Assembly (NCBI RefSeq): GCF_000006405.1
Contig: NW_003212465.1
Span: 6,209-30,079, forward strand
From: Perkinsus marinus ATCC 50983
Lineage: Eukaryota > Perkinsozoa > Perkinsida > Perkinsidae
DNA: 23,871 nucleotides
Direction of reading: 5' to 3'
Shown here: piece by piece, positions 9,207-19,008 of the stretch
Layout: every line of letters begins with the position of its first letter
How positions within the stretch are numbered: the stretch's first letter is position 1
Notes under the pieces: generated by a model
What the model saw: the letters and a program-made list of their open reading frames with translations, nothing else
Database searches by the model: none
What the model was told of the DNA's origin: nothing
Translations under genes and position numbers: made by a program

Positions 9207-9368
9207 TGGCCCTTATGGTAAGATACGGTATTCACGGAGTGCATTCTTGAAGCACTTTAATTCGACTCTTCTAAGTGTTCAAATTCGAACTAAAATGATT
9301 CGTGTTTCGTTGGTTTGTATGGGTAGGTTTTGTCTCCGATGATCTACAGGATACTATTACCGTCTTGA

Positions 9369-10937
9369 ATGGGCAACAGTTCTCCCGTGGGCGTGTCGAT
9401 CTTCGGCATCGACACGCGTCAACTCAACCAACTCCGCATCGGTTTTGGTGGGGTTAAAGGATTCCATGATCCCCAGCCCAACACTCCTACTTCCCAAGGC
9501 TTCTCAGCTCTGGTCCTCGCCCATAATAGTCGTATATATGCGTATAAGTGTCCAGAAGAGGTCTTGGAGGCTGTTCGGAGAGCTGTCGATAAGAGTCTCA
9601 TTAAGAAAGATAAGAAATGTAGTAAGGCTGATGGCTTGCACGAATTTGAATTCAATAAGTGGATCTGGGCGGCCCATGGGCAGAGCACAGTGGATGTGAG
9701 AAGATATGCTGTGAACATCGTGGAGAGCTTGAGGGAAGCTGGTTGGGGTATTTTGGATGATATTGATATGTCCAGGCCATTTTTCGTGCAAGTTTGGGTG
9801 CTTCATAAAATTGATCAGATGTCAGTTCGTAGTCCCCGGAGGGATATCCTCATCGGCCTTCATGACAAAAACGACTTACGTGTTGTTATGAGTCCTCAGG
9901 AAGAGCCTAATCAGCAGTATACGGTTCAAGAGGCTGTGAGGCAAGGTATTGTGAATTCATGGCAAATCAGCAGTGAAACTGACTACAGTGGGGCTTATCA
10001 ATTCCAGCTGGCTGGCTCCCCCTTCTCTGCTGGTGAAAACCGCACAGTCCCGGCTAGACAGACTCTTCTGGGTGTCCTTACGGAACTGGAACGAAAGGCT
10101 GGGTATAGGCACTATAGGAGTCTGATGTTGTCTATGAACCTAGGCTGTAAGTCGAGCCTGCTGCTACGTATACCACCTCCTGATGCTCCGAAGGATAGGG
10201 GAACCTATGTGGGTATGCATCTTGATGGTGGCGGTATTATAAGGATATTCCCGAGCCCAGGAGAATTCCTGGATCCCTTCTTACAGCAGGAATTGGGGTT
10301 GGTTATTGGGCAGAGTTGGAGCCGTGGGATCAAGTTGGAGGAAGGTCGTGATAATGCTTATGGATGGGAACTGAATGGTCACCCTTGGGAGACGCAGTAC
10401 GAAGATATGGTTGAGGTGAATATTTTAATGGGGAAAATACTGCAAAAGATGTGGTCGCTGGGATTTGAACTCATGCCCAAGGTTGCCTTCACTGGTAGGC
10501 TTGCCGAGACCTCCTTTATGATCTTCCGTAAGCCTAGCGGAGCGATGAGGAAGGCAGAAGAACCGGTCCTCTGTATATCCTTTAATAACATCGATAAGGT
10601 TAGGATATGTTCCCCCGACGACGCTCTGGTTGCAGAGTTACAGCCTAGGATTCGCATGGCTTTTTGCCCACCAGAGTTCCCTATCGAGGCGGTCCAAGAC
10701 CTGGGCAGTTACGGCAGGTCAGCTCAGTTCCAGCTGGTTAAGTCTCCCTTCCACACGTGGATGCCTGGGCCTAAGACCACTATGTACGCGACAGCTGTTC
10801 TGCTCACTGTTGTCAACATTATGGCCGAGTTGGGGTGGCACTTGAAGACATCGCTGGACCTCTCGAGCCTATGTATCTTCACCGATAACAGTAAGTACAG
10901 GGAGGAACTCTCTTCTCTTTATTTCACAAGGAAGTGA
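9369..10937 (+). CDS. Tandem paralog 4, four-module protein of unknown function
   Basis: An intronless frame of 522 residues, 162 bp after paralog 3. The N-terminus MGNSSPVGVSIFGID keeps Met-Gly but lacks the Cys cluster, and it is about 16 residues longer before the shared GGVKGFHDPQPNTPTSQGF segment that aligns with GGLKGLYEPSPDRTTSQGL of paralog 3. The four-module layout is intact: IWAAHGQSTVDVRR, YSGAYQFQLAGSPF, YGWELNGHPWETQ, SLGFELMPKVAFTGR, SLYFTRK. It is more diverged from 2 and 3 than they are from each other. A pyrimidine-containing ...ATCTACAG (ending at 9352) about 17 bp upstream of the ATG could be a 5' splice or trans-splice acceptor; this is inference. Confidence 0.9.
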   Translation: MGNSSPVGVSIFGIDTRQLNQLRIGFGGVKGFHDPQPNTPTSQGFSALVLAHNSRIYAYKCPEEVLEAVRRAVDKSLIKKDKKCSKADGLHEFEFNKWIWAAHGQSTVDVRRYAVNIVESLREAGWGILDDIDMSRPFFVQVWVLHKIDQMSVRSPRRDILIGLHDKNDLRVVMSPQEEPNQQYTVQEAVRQGIVNSWQISSETDYSGAYQFQLAGSPFSAGENRTVPARQTLLGVLTELERKAGYRHYRSLMLSMNLGCKSSLLLRIPPPDAPKDRGTYVGMHLDGGGIIRIFPSPGEFLDPFLQQELGLVIGQSWSRGIKLEEGRDNAYGWELNGHPWETQYEDMVEVNILMGKILQKMWSLGFELMPKVAFTGRLAETSFMIFRKPSGAMRKAEEPVLCISFNNIDKVRICSPDDALVAELQPRIRMAFCPPEFPIEAVQDLGSYGRSAQFQLVKSPFHTWMPGPKTTMYATAVLLTVVNIMAELGWHLKTSLDLSSLCIFTDNSKYREELSSLYFTRK

Positions 10938-11347
10938 GTCACTGCCTTATGCTTCTGTGGAGGGAAGGGCAGTCTTCGGTCGATACAGTTTTGATATTAC
11001 ATCTTTGATATTCCATTTAAAGTTTTGTCTTTGCCTAGATGGCCTCGTTGTGTTGGTGAGGGGTTGTAGCCATATTGTCCTCTATTCGTTGAGCTCACGT
11101 TCATAGGCTGCCGTTTCTTATCGAATTGGTATATCACAAAATGGTAGTGTCTGGTATGCTTGGGGAATGTGATGGGAATGGGGCTTTCAGGGATTGCTCT
11201 AATCTTAGGTTGTCAAGCAAGCTACATTGCTAACGTGTTGATGTTGCTGAGCATCTTGAAAATTCGACTTTGTAGTGGCGGTTTTCGCTATTCGTACGCC
11301 TTGGGTGGTCTCTCATCATCGTATCAGTTTCATAGTACTGTTCCTAT
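10938..11347. other. Intergenic spacer between paralogs 4 and 5
   Basis: No supported gene. A short open frame near 11160-11417 overlaps the start of paralog 5 in another frame and does not resemble the family. If paralog 5 has an upstream Met-Gly exon it would lie here, but no convincing exon was found. Confidence 0.45.
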
Positions 11348-12799
11348 ATGGTGTTCAAGGTGGAATTCCAAGAGGCCTATCCCTTCGTGCCAACTTCAGC
11401 AGGCTTCTGTAGTATAGCCATACTGGGCTACGATAAGATTTATGTTCAACGAGGACCACAGCATCTGGTGGACGCGGTAAGACACGCCATAAATAGTTGT
11501 TGGGCTGAGGGCATACAGAAGGATGAGAACCTAAAAGACTCTACTGGTGTGCACAAGTTTAAGCTCAGTGGATTCCCTTGGTGGAATTTCAAAGGGGATC
11601 GCTTCGAGACTAGTAGGCTGACGTTGGGTCTGTTGGCGGCTGTGCAGCGTTCGGGATTCCGGATGGTTTCTGATGTTGATATATCCCATCGCAAGCTGGG
11701 TTTCCTTAAGGTGTGGATCCTCAGGGCCTACGCTAATGATACCACTCCTTTGCCAGATCTGTGTCTGGCTCTACAGGGTTGGTCAGGCGTCACCGCAGTG
11801 ACTAGTGGTATGCCCCACGAGGCTCGAGAGCCTCTGGTAGCGGCTATTAGAAGTGGTTTAGAGACGGCTTGGGTCGTTGATGAGGTAAAGGAGTCCCCTG
11901 ATGGTGTCGATCTCTCTCTTGAGACCCTTCCCTGGATTTGTTTCGGCTCGGATGGTGTCCAGGCTAGGCAGGCTGTATTGGGCGCACTGGTCTCGCTGGA
12001 GAAGAGAGTCGGTTATCGACTAGCAACCTCTGTTAGAGTGGCTGATAGTCGCGGATTGAAACCGAAGCTGGTATTCCAGAAGATGCCACAAGAAGCCGAT
12101 CGGGCGGAATATGTGGGACTTAGCTTTAACCAGATGGACCGTGTGAGGCTGTTTGGACCGCCCCATCAAGGTTTGGACCAGTTTTTGGTATCGGCTATTT
12201 CGGGGGCTATAGCTGCGGGCTGGCCGAGAGGGTGCTCGAGACAGCAGGAATGTGGAGAGGCGGAAGAGTGGGTCCTTAAGGGCTTCCCTTTCGACGCGTT
12301 CTTCAAGTCTAGAGTGGACACAAGGTTGCTGTTGTCGAATATATTGCAAGTGATGTGGCAGCAGAATTTCGAGATAGCCGGTGTGGTTGAGGGGAAGTTG
12401 CCTGTTATTTACTGGCGTCGTTCAGAGAATGCCAGTAAGGATATTAGAGGACCAGTAAACCCCGTTGTTAGTGTTATGTTCAATGCCCCCAATAAGATTA
12501 GAATTACCAGTACTGACCAGCGCTCCTTATCCCCGGCTATTGCTGCAGTACGGGAAGCTCTGCAGTCTCCTCAAGTCTGGAAGGACGTTCTGAAAGAGGA
12601 TTCGCTCTATGGTCGAAGTATTGAGTTCAAGCTGGACAACTGGCCATTCTTCCGTAGGCCGGTGGGGTCCAATGCGGTCCTGTCCACTTCTATTCTCCTC
12701 AATGTGATAAACGCTATGGCCTCAGTAGGCCTGACGTTCAAGGCGTCTCTCAATCTAGCAAGGCACCGTTCGTGCATGGGTTCACTGTTTTTCCAATGA
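11348..12799 (+). CDS. Tandem paralog 5, four-module protein of unknown function, shorter N-terminus
   Basis: An intronless frame of 483 residues, the shortest of the array. It starts MVFKVEFQEAYPFVPTSAGF and so lacks the Met-Gly leader; an in-frame TAG lies five codons upstream, so the ORF cannot extend without splicing. The modules are recognisable (HKFKLSGFPWWNF, LSLETLPWICFGSDGVQARQAVLG, EWVLKGFPFDAF, IEFKLDNWPFFRRP), but this is the most diverged member and several motif positions differ: LSFNQMDRVRL in place of LSLNDxDDVRL, and EGKLPVIYW in place of SGKxADxSLMVF. It ends at MGSLFFQ. Same family and strand as its neighbours. Function unknown. Confidence 0.88.
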   Translation: MVFKVEFQEAYPFVPTSAGFCSIAILGYDKIYVQRGPQHLVDAVRHAINSCWAEGIQKDENLKDSTGVHKFKLSGFPWWNFKGDRFETSRLTLGLLAAVQRSGFRMVSDVDISHRKLGFLKVWILRAYANDTTPLPDLCLALQGWSGVTAVTSGMPHEAREPLVAAIRSGLETAWVVDEVKESPDGVDLSLETLPWICFGSDGVQARQAVLGALVSLEKRVGYRLATSVRVADSRGLKPKLVFQKMPQEADRAEYVGLSFNQMDRVRLFGPPHQGLDQFLVSAISGAIAAGWPRGCSRQQECGEAEEWVLKGFPFDAFFKSRVDTRLLLSNILQVMWQQNFEIAGVVEGKLPVIYWRRSENASKDIRGPVNPVVSVMFNAPNKIRITSTDQRSLSPAIAAVREALQSPQVWKDVLKEDSLYGRSIEFKLDNWPFFRRPVGSNAVLSTSILLNVINAMASVGLTFKASLNLARHRSCMGSLFFQ

Positions 12800-12995
12800 T
12801 GAAAACACCCCATATGAGTTCTTGTTGTTGTTTTTGCTGCTTTTTGTATCAGTAATTGCAGTTGGTATAGTATTGAAATACAGCACCCAAGTTTCTGGCT
12901 TCTACCTAAGTTTGTTTCCCACACTGTTTGAGGCTGCCTTAGTGGTTCAAGTGGAATGAATAAGGAGGTGACTTGATAGTAGCTGTTTTCTGGCA

Positions 12996-15900
12996 ATGGA
13001 TCAACCAACGGCGAGCATGAAGACACTTGGAGAGGAATCAGCTGCTGTTATTGACTTAAGTGAGTTCGGGTTGGTCTGTTCGCGGACCTAATCCGTATCT
13101 TGCATGGGTGGACCTAGGATATGCTTTTCGATCTCCATAAGGAATCTTACCCCAGGTGAAAAGTCTGTTGATGGTGATGTTCATATGGGGGAAGCTGTGG
13201 AGTCGGTAGAGGCGGAGCGAAGTGTTTCAGGAGTTGCTAAAAGGTAAACAAGAACCTCGCTTTCTTAGGGTGCATATCTCTGTATCAGGTCATCAGAGGT
13301 TATACACAATGAACCACCAACGCAAGTGTAGGATTGGTATTGGTCGGAGTGGCTATGAGAGACTAGTAGCGTTAGGTACCTCCCTCCTGAGCTCGGTGCT
13401 CCGGCCTTCTCTGTGACGACTCCGCCTCGACGACCTATTGCTTATGATGAATATGAGATGGACAACGGCAGTAGTCGCATCGCGTATCTTCGCAGTGTCC
13501 TACCGTAGCACGATTTCGGAATTTCGTGGCGCGTGAAAAGTTTTGCCCTCAGAACTCAGCCAGTACCGGTGCCTCCACCGATGCAGTATAGAATGCCAAC
13601 CTCTGGTGGTGACACTCATTTCAATGACGAGGAGAGGCGACGTGTTGCGCTTAAGGCTGATGCTAAGAGGAAGGAACTCAGGGCTGCCTCAGTGCTCCTC
13701 TATACCATTGATTTTAAGAAGGCATTGGAAGAGTACTCGGAATAACTTCGCTCCGCTAAGATTTTGATACTTTTTGTCTAGATATTTGCAGCAACATGGT
13801 ATTCAGCTCGAAGTGGATGATTATTCGGTGAACAGAGGGGAGATGATGGAGAAGGTAAAGGGTCATCGTGGTGGTGGTGGTAGCTGGGGTCGTCAGTATG
13901 TGTGGCTGCTGCCCCTCAGGGTCTCCCCTATCGTTGTGTTGTATGGTGGTATCAGCAGCCTAATGGGGGTGGGAGGATCGACTTTGATGGTGGTTATCAA
14001 TCGGACTATCGTCTAGCTCTCCAAGCAGCGGCACATGCGGCTATAACGTTGAAGGGAATACCATTGGATGACCTACTGGAAAAGAACAGTAATAATAATA
14101 ATACTATTTGGGCTTATGGTCATCTTCTTTGTTTTTATAACAACTCTTGAATCGTCGTCTATGCCTTTCTTATGAACAATAACTTGTATGGTCATTCATA
14201 GTATGATCACATCTAATACAGCATCGATGAGGTCGGTATAGGATGCGCTAGGATGAATGCTTGGGTACTAGCAGTGCTTGGCGTAGGGCTATGACTGAGC
14301 CTAGAAGGGTTAGTAATTACAACACCGACTGGCGGACGTAGGCTGGAATATTACTTGGTAGTCTCTCATATTTCGGCTGTCCACTAGGGTCACTCAGTAG
14401 AAATGTGTGCAAGAAAAACGCGCGTGGTCCGGACGGAGCTGTTATTCTTGCTAAAATGGGATGATTAATATGATGGGAAGGGGCCAATAGCTTAGTATAG
14501 CAGACCACTGTCGTTGGCCGTAGCGGCGGGCTCCTCATTGTTGTTCCCAGTGATGCTGTCCTCATCAACTGCCTCTTCCCCATCGAGTCCGTTAGTGCAG
14601 GTGGGATCTATGTGGGCAGGAGCGATAAGGTAGGCCCAAGACCCCAATGAGGAAGATTCATGATGGACATAATACGGTTATTATGCCCAACTACGGTTTA
14701 GGGCACTAATCTAGTGCCCTACGGGTAAAATAAACACATGGGAGATAGCATTGACGATCCCAGACGGGAAATAGATGATCATCAGCATTTAGCTCTGAAT
14801 TCTATCGCAGGGAATATCTATAGGACTCTCTGGGAACACACGATGGGAGATAACGGCATTGAAATTTTCTACCTATCATATACCTACCTTTTACCCGATT
14901 CTTGAAACGTTGAAAGCCTGCTCACGGCGGTAGTTGCCATAACTCTGAGATTCAGTTGGGAGATTCAGGATGGGCTCGACAACTTGTCATAAGCACTTTG
15001 TAGTTTTTCCGTCATCAGTAGTGTTATTATCATTTTGGAAGGGCACATTAGCGCAGTAGTCTTGATCGGTCTTGTATCACATGTAGTATTTGTCACTGTT
15101 GAGATCCTTTGTATATTCTCTTACTCTTACTATTCATGGTATTGTTTTTTCTATGTTCACTTTATTGTGACAGGTAGTAATTATGGTAATTCCGTGATAC
15201 CGGCTACTACGGCGAGGCTGAAGGACGTGCTGAAAGAAGGAGGAGATGAGGGGAAGGAGATCATCACCTTCACTGAGGCCCAGCGAGAGGTGCTACTTAA
15301 TGGCTGATTGTTCCTTGTCTAGTCGGGCTGGGGGGCGGTGTGGTTGTCTAATCGTATGCTTTTTAGGTCCAGGATGGCGATGAACTGCATAAGGAGTATC
15401 AGTATACGGCTAAAGTGGCAGGATGGGGAGGAGAGGAGACTGCTGAGTTTACAGGAGGATGGCATGCTTCTGCTATGGTAATTTTCGCGCGCCACGAAAT
15501 TATGGATGTTGCTTTGATTCAGGATGCTAAGAATGACTCCTGCCAGAAAGTATGGTCGGAGATCGATGCGAAGGAGCGAGCGAAGCGGGAGGAGGAGGAA
15601 GCTGAGCGGATGGCCAAGGAGAGGGAGGCTAGGATGAAGGAACAACTTGAAAAAGATAAGGAAATTAAGGAGAGGCTGGCGAAGGAAAAGGAGCGTGAGA
15701 GAGAAGCCAGGATAAAGGCGGCGCCGGTGAGGATGTCAGCAGTGGCGGCTAGGTGGGGGTACTGGGTTGGGGCCTAGGGGTGGATGACTAGTCATGCCAG
15801 TTACAGTGATAAGAGGCAACTTGGGCAGACTGGGGGAGGACCGGACAAGAGGCCCAGGTGAGAGGGACTACTGTCATGTGCTTGGAAGTAATTGTTGGTT

Positions 15901-17074
15901 GTCAGAGTCGCTGCCTCGTATGAGCAGCAGCACCAGCAGCAGATGCCACAGGGAGGTTCAATGTTGAGGAGGGAACCAGTACAGCAACAACAACAGCAGG
16001 GAACACATAGGTGGTATAGTTCTTACGCTGGGGTAGACATCTCTTCTTACTGTGGCTAGGCCCTACCCTAGTCCGGCACCTCCGTACCAACAACGGTCGT
16101 ATGCTCAGCACAACCAGCAACAACAGATGTAGGGGAGGTCGGTCTGCCCTGCTTGCTGTATTGGGTGTTTCTTAGTAGTAACAGGCCACCAATGCACTCA
16201 GTACCTCAACACCAGACGCCTACTGCTCAGCCGGCAGTGGGAGCATCAATGAATCGGGCAGGTTTCGGATCTTACGGGTGAGGAGTGGCATCTGGGAGTT
16301 GTTGGCTGATAGCATGCCAGGTCGTCATCGGCGGCACCACCAGCATCAACAGCAGGAGGACCGTGGCAACAGCAGCAAGGTGCTACGATGATGGCAACAG
16401 CAACACCAGCAGTTGGCGGCGCCTATCAGTCGAGGAATCCTCTGCCACCCCAGCCGTACCCACAGTCTAGTGTGGCGGATATGGCGGCTAGAGCTGCTCA
16501 GATGTCAGCAGCTGCTAGCTACTACGGTCAGCAAACTGTGAAGCAACAACCGGGCATGGCTAGTTATGCTACCACCGCTGCTACTGCTACTGGTGGTGGT
16601 ACGACTCAGCCGTTTGGTAGACATGCGGCTGTGTCCTCTACCTCGTATGCTCAACAACTACCTCCTGCCGCTACTGCTCTCAATGCTGGACAGTATATGG
16701 CTGGTAGCCAATATAGTAGCGGTCTCACTCAGCAGCAACAACAGCAGTACAAGTCAGTGCAGTCTTCGGGAGGGCTGGGGGTGTATGGTGGCGCTGCTAG
16801 CAGTAGTGGGCAGCAGACTGCAATGCCAATGTATACTGGTATCTATGGCCAGCAACAACAACAGGCTCGTACACCAACGCCAGGGCCCAGTGCTCAGCCA
16901 GCTACTGCTGCTGCTGGAGGTGGGCAGGCACCCTACGCTGGGCAGGCTGTGAAGGCAACATCATCGTTGGAGGAGTACGCAGCAGCTCTCGCCACCTATC
17001 AGAAACAGATGGCCGAATACGCTGCCAAATGCTCAGCATACTACGCTCAACAACAACAACAGCAACGTCAGTAG
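12996..17074 (+). CDS. Charged, glutamine-rich low-complexity protein, 14 exons
   Basis: Product not recognised. Exons: 12996-13059, 13156-13243, 13376-13504, 13553-13732, 13782-13854, 13920-14088, 15174-15289, 15367-15477, 15523-15726, 15778-15857, 15906-16010, 16060-16128, 16185-16277 and 16321-17074. Spliced length is 2235 nt, 744 residues, in frame with GT-AG at every junction. The N-terminal third (RYLPPELGAPAF, PPPMQYRMPTSGGD, WWYQQPNGGGRIDFDGGYQ) looks folded. A Lys/Glu/Arg helix without proline (about 324-375) follows, then DKRPR (401-405), a possible nuclear signal. The last 340 residues are rich in Gln, Ala, Tyr, Ser and Gly, with several CAA/CAG-encoded Gln runs, ending in EEYAAALATYQKQMAEYAAK and poly-Gln. 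An RNA-binding or condensate-forming nuclear role is possible, by composition only. Introns 13505-13552 and 15478-15522 carry the introner-like repeat. The second is 45 bp without a stop, so its retention would add 15 residues. Confidence 0.8.
13505..13552 (+). repeat. Introner-like element, copy 4 (intron 3 of Gln-rich gene, sense)
   Basis: A 48-bp intron (GTAGCA...CCCTCAG) containing the core AATTTCGTGGCGCGTGA at 13520-13536. Its removal joins ...RSVLP to TQPVPVPPP in frame; it has an in-frame TAG immediately after its first bases. Confidence 0.85.
14089..15173 (+). other. Unusually long intron (1085 bp) of the Gln-rich gene
   Basis: The donor GTAATAAT and the acceptor after TTTATTGTGACAG join AAG-AAC-A to GT-AGT-AAT in frame. 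All other introns of this gene are 43-132 bp. The intron includes a perfect hairpin AGGGCACTA-ATC-TAGTGCCCT (14700-14720) and an 88-codon minus-strand open frame (14317-14583) without recognisable features. An unrecognised exon or a non-coding gene could be hidden here. Confidence 0.55.
14700..14720. repeat. Perfect 9-bp stem hairpin in long intron
   Basis: AGGGCACTA (14700-14708), loop ATC, TAGTGCCCT (14712-14720). It is followed by ACGGG rather than a T run, so it does not read as a Pol III terminator. Confidence 0.7.
15478..15522 (-). repeat. Introner-like element, copy 5 (intron 8 of Gln-rich gene, antisense)
   Basis: A 45-bp intron (GTAATTTT...TTGATTCAG). The core at 15483-15503 is antisense to the gene and identical over 21 bp to copy 2. 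The whole element also resembles copy 1: both have the core close to the donor and end in a T-rich ...TTCAG. Confidence 0.75.
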
Positions 17075-17304
17075 AGGAGTACGAATATTATTACTATTTA
17101 TATTGCCAGTGCGAGTGTCGTGTTCGGAAGTCTCTCGTGGGGGTAATGGCAACAAGCTAGAAACGGAAACTGTGTCCCTAAAAAACAGTACGCTGGTGGT
17201 GCGATGGCACTTCGAGATGTTGTCGAATTTACTATTTTGATAAGCCCCTGGCAGCAGATCACTTCCTCGTCCGGATCCAGGATTGTTTCATGTGTTTCTC
17301 GTTG

Positions 17305-18838
17305 TCAATTCGTATTAGGAGGAGGACCTCCAACATCACTATTGATGAGGAATGGCAGCAAATTGATAACACGGCTACTTGCTACCCGTACAGCTACTGC
17401 ATGACTCGGATGGGGATTTTCAAGTCCGAGTAATCTGAAGTTGAAATACGCAATTGTTGGCCGTCGCACTGACTTGATTAAGAATGGACACAGTCGCTTC
17501 AAACGACGTAAGTCTAGCTACTGTCTGGGTAGTTCTTGACCAGCGAATAATACTCTTCTTCCTCAAACACCTCCGGCATGAGTTCATGGGTTCATAACTT
17601 CCATGGTGGCCTATGCAAACACAGTCCCTGAATAGCACCCTCCGTTCGGGTCGTTGCTGGGTCTCTGGTTGTCGCCGCGCTCATCAGGGCAGAGCTTGGT
17701 GAGATGTCTGTGTTATATTCCACTACCACATGACGGCAAAACGCGAGTGTTTCGGCATGAACGCACGAACTCATAATTGCATTCCCTTCAAATACGACTG
17801 AATCTACAACCCACTGATCAATTGCAGATAGACCGATTCTATCATCTCACTCACATGATATTGAGGCGGTACGAGTATATCCATCGCAACGACTGTCACA
17901 GTAGATGTCGTGCCATCGAGCATTACCGAGGGCGGCCTGATTTGCCTCGTCAAGCTGATATGGATGTGCATGAGAATGCAACCCACTCGCAGATAGGTTG
18001 ATAACCAGTGGCCGCTCTGCATGTCATCACTGCTGGGTCCATCATCATCAGTGAATGGTAGAGGAATACCAGAATGCTACATCCTGCTACTGCAGGGGTC
18101 CTGCGACCGCAGTATACCCACGAGTCGTGGGCCACGACGTGAGATTGGAAGCAAACCTATCCGTATTATGTTATTGATATTCTTGGATAGGAGACTCTCC
18201 TGAGGAGATGATTCTGAGTCCTCGTGTGTGCGCCACATTTCGGGCATCCTTCCTCCTCATCACACTCGGAAGGAACAAATAATGCGAACGATCGGTATGA
18301 AATTTTTGGAATGAGGCGTCATTCGGCTATGCGACTAAGCATAGCGCTTGCGGCTCGGATAACCACTACCTTCTTTCTTCCTCGATGAGCTCGAGTGCTG
18401 ACAAATTAGCAGTTACAACATCAGGGGCATCCAAAAGGCACGAGCATTGATTATGACGTCATGGTGGGAACATCTACCGTTTTCTCTGAAATTCATGTCA
18501 ATCGGCATCGGGGTGGTGCTGTGGTGACCAAAACTTTCTGTCACAACTCCCAAGGTAAGGAAGAGATTTACCATTGGGAAATTCTCGAAAGCATCACCCC
18601 CGGCTAGAGCCCATGCAGCATGTTATGATCGTATACGGGGGCTGTCGAATTTGGACATGTGAACTTCCATACAGGTCCTGCGAAGTACCCTTTGTGTATC
18701 GGCTTTTCTGATTAATGGTATCGATTGACATCACCAGCTTACCGGATATCACCAAATATCCTACCTGGAAGACGATGGAACTCTCGACGGAACTCTTTTG
18801 ATATGTGAAGCGGCAGTTTTTCTACCCCTCCGCTGCAT
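17305..18838 (-). CDS. Multi-exon gene of unknown product, 5' half unresolved
   Basis: Exons of the 3' half that splice in frame on the minus strand: 18076-17987, 17954-17873, 17845-17639, 17557-17522 and 17468-17305 (stop TGA). Their translation is protein-like (PLPFTDDDGPSSDD, NARWHDIYCDSRCDGY, AIDQWVVDSVVFEGN, HAETLAFCRHVVVEYNTD, EYYSLVKNYPD, PTIAYFNFRLLGLENPHPSH). Introns inferred between them are 32, 27, 81 and 53 bp. Upstream, tentative exons at 18156-18118, 18264-18196, 18397-18370, 18603-18420, 18707-18637 and 18838-18765 (start MQRRGRKTAASHIKRV) keep the frame for 347 residues. However, two or three frames look coding between 18190 and 18610, so this part may be wrong. The HDIYCDSRCD segment has Cys/His spacing that might bind zinc. 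No family assigned. Convergent with the Gln-rich gene, divergent from the transporter. Confidence 0.5.
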
Positions 18839-19008
18839 CCCAGTCAGAGCTGTCTCCTCGCACACAATAGCCCTATTCACAATGCAAAGTCATGCAAAGT
18901 TAGAACTAGCTTACGGGTTTGTGTGATTATTTGAGCTGGCTACTAGCTCCACGGATTGCGCATGTCAAAATCATTCTTGCCAGCCTTTTTTCATCCCGCA
19001 GAGTATAG
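18839..19008. promoter_or_regulatory. Short divergent promoter region with a likely 5' splice acceptor
   Basis: Only 170 bp separate the tentative start of the minus-strand gene from the transporter ATG. A pyrimidine tract ending TTTTTTCATCCCGCAG (AG at 19000-19001) lies 7 bp before the ATG. It could be the acceptor of a 5'-UTR intron or of spliced-leader trans-splicing. Confidence 0.4.

Noticed and set aside
11060-11080. GTAGCCATATTG, slightly like the start of a dinoflagellate/Perkinsus spliced-leader sequence
   Set aside because: Only about 11 bases agree, no GT donor follows at the right distance, and there is no repeat structure as expected for spliced-leader genes.
13774-14016. Continuous 80-codon frame reading through 13855-13919 without splicing
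   Set aside because: It turns into an unlikely hydrophobic peptide and ends at a stop; splicing 13854 to 13920 keeps a soluble protein-like frame that joins the next exon.
14317-14583. 88-codon minus-strand open frame as a gene nested in the long intron
   Set aside because: No recognisable domain, unremarkable composition and no splice partners; length is within chance expectation.
17777-18001. Plus-strand open frame (RRYEYIHRNDCHSRCRAIEHY)
   Set aside because: The minus strand of the same interval splices in frame with neighbouring exons to a stop; the plus frame has no start context or partner exons.
17639-18360. In-frame TGA codons in the minus-strand gene taken as a recoded codon
   Set aside because: Other genes here end at TGA, and small GT-AG introns remove each of these TGA codons.
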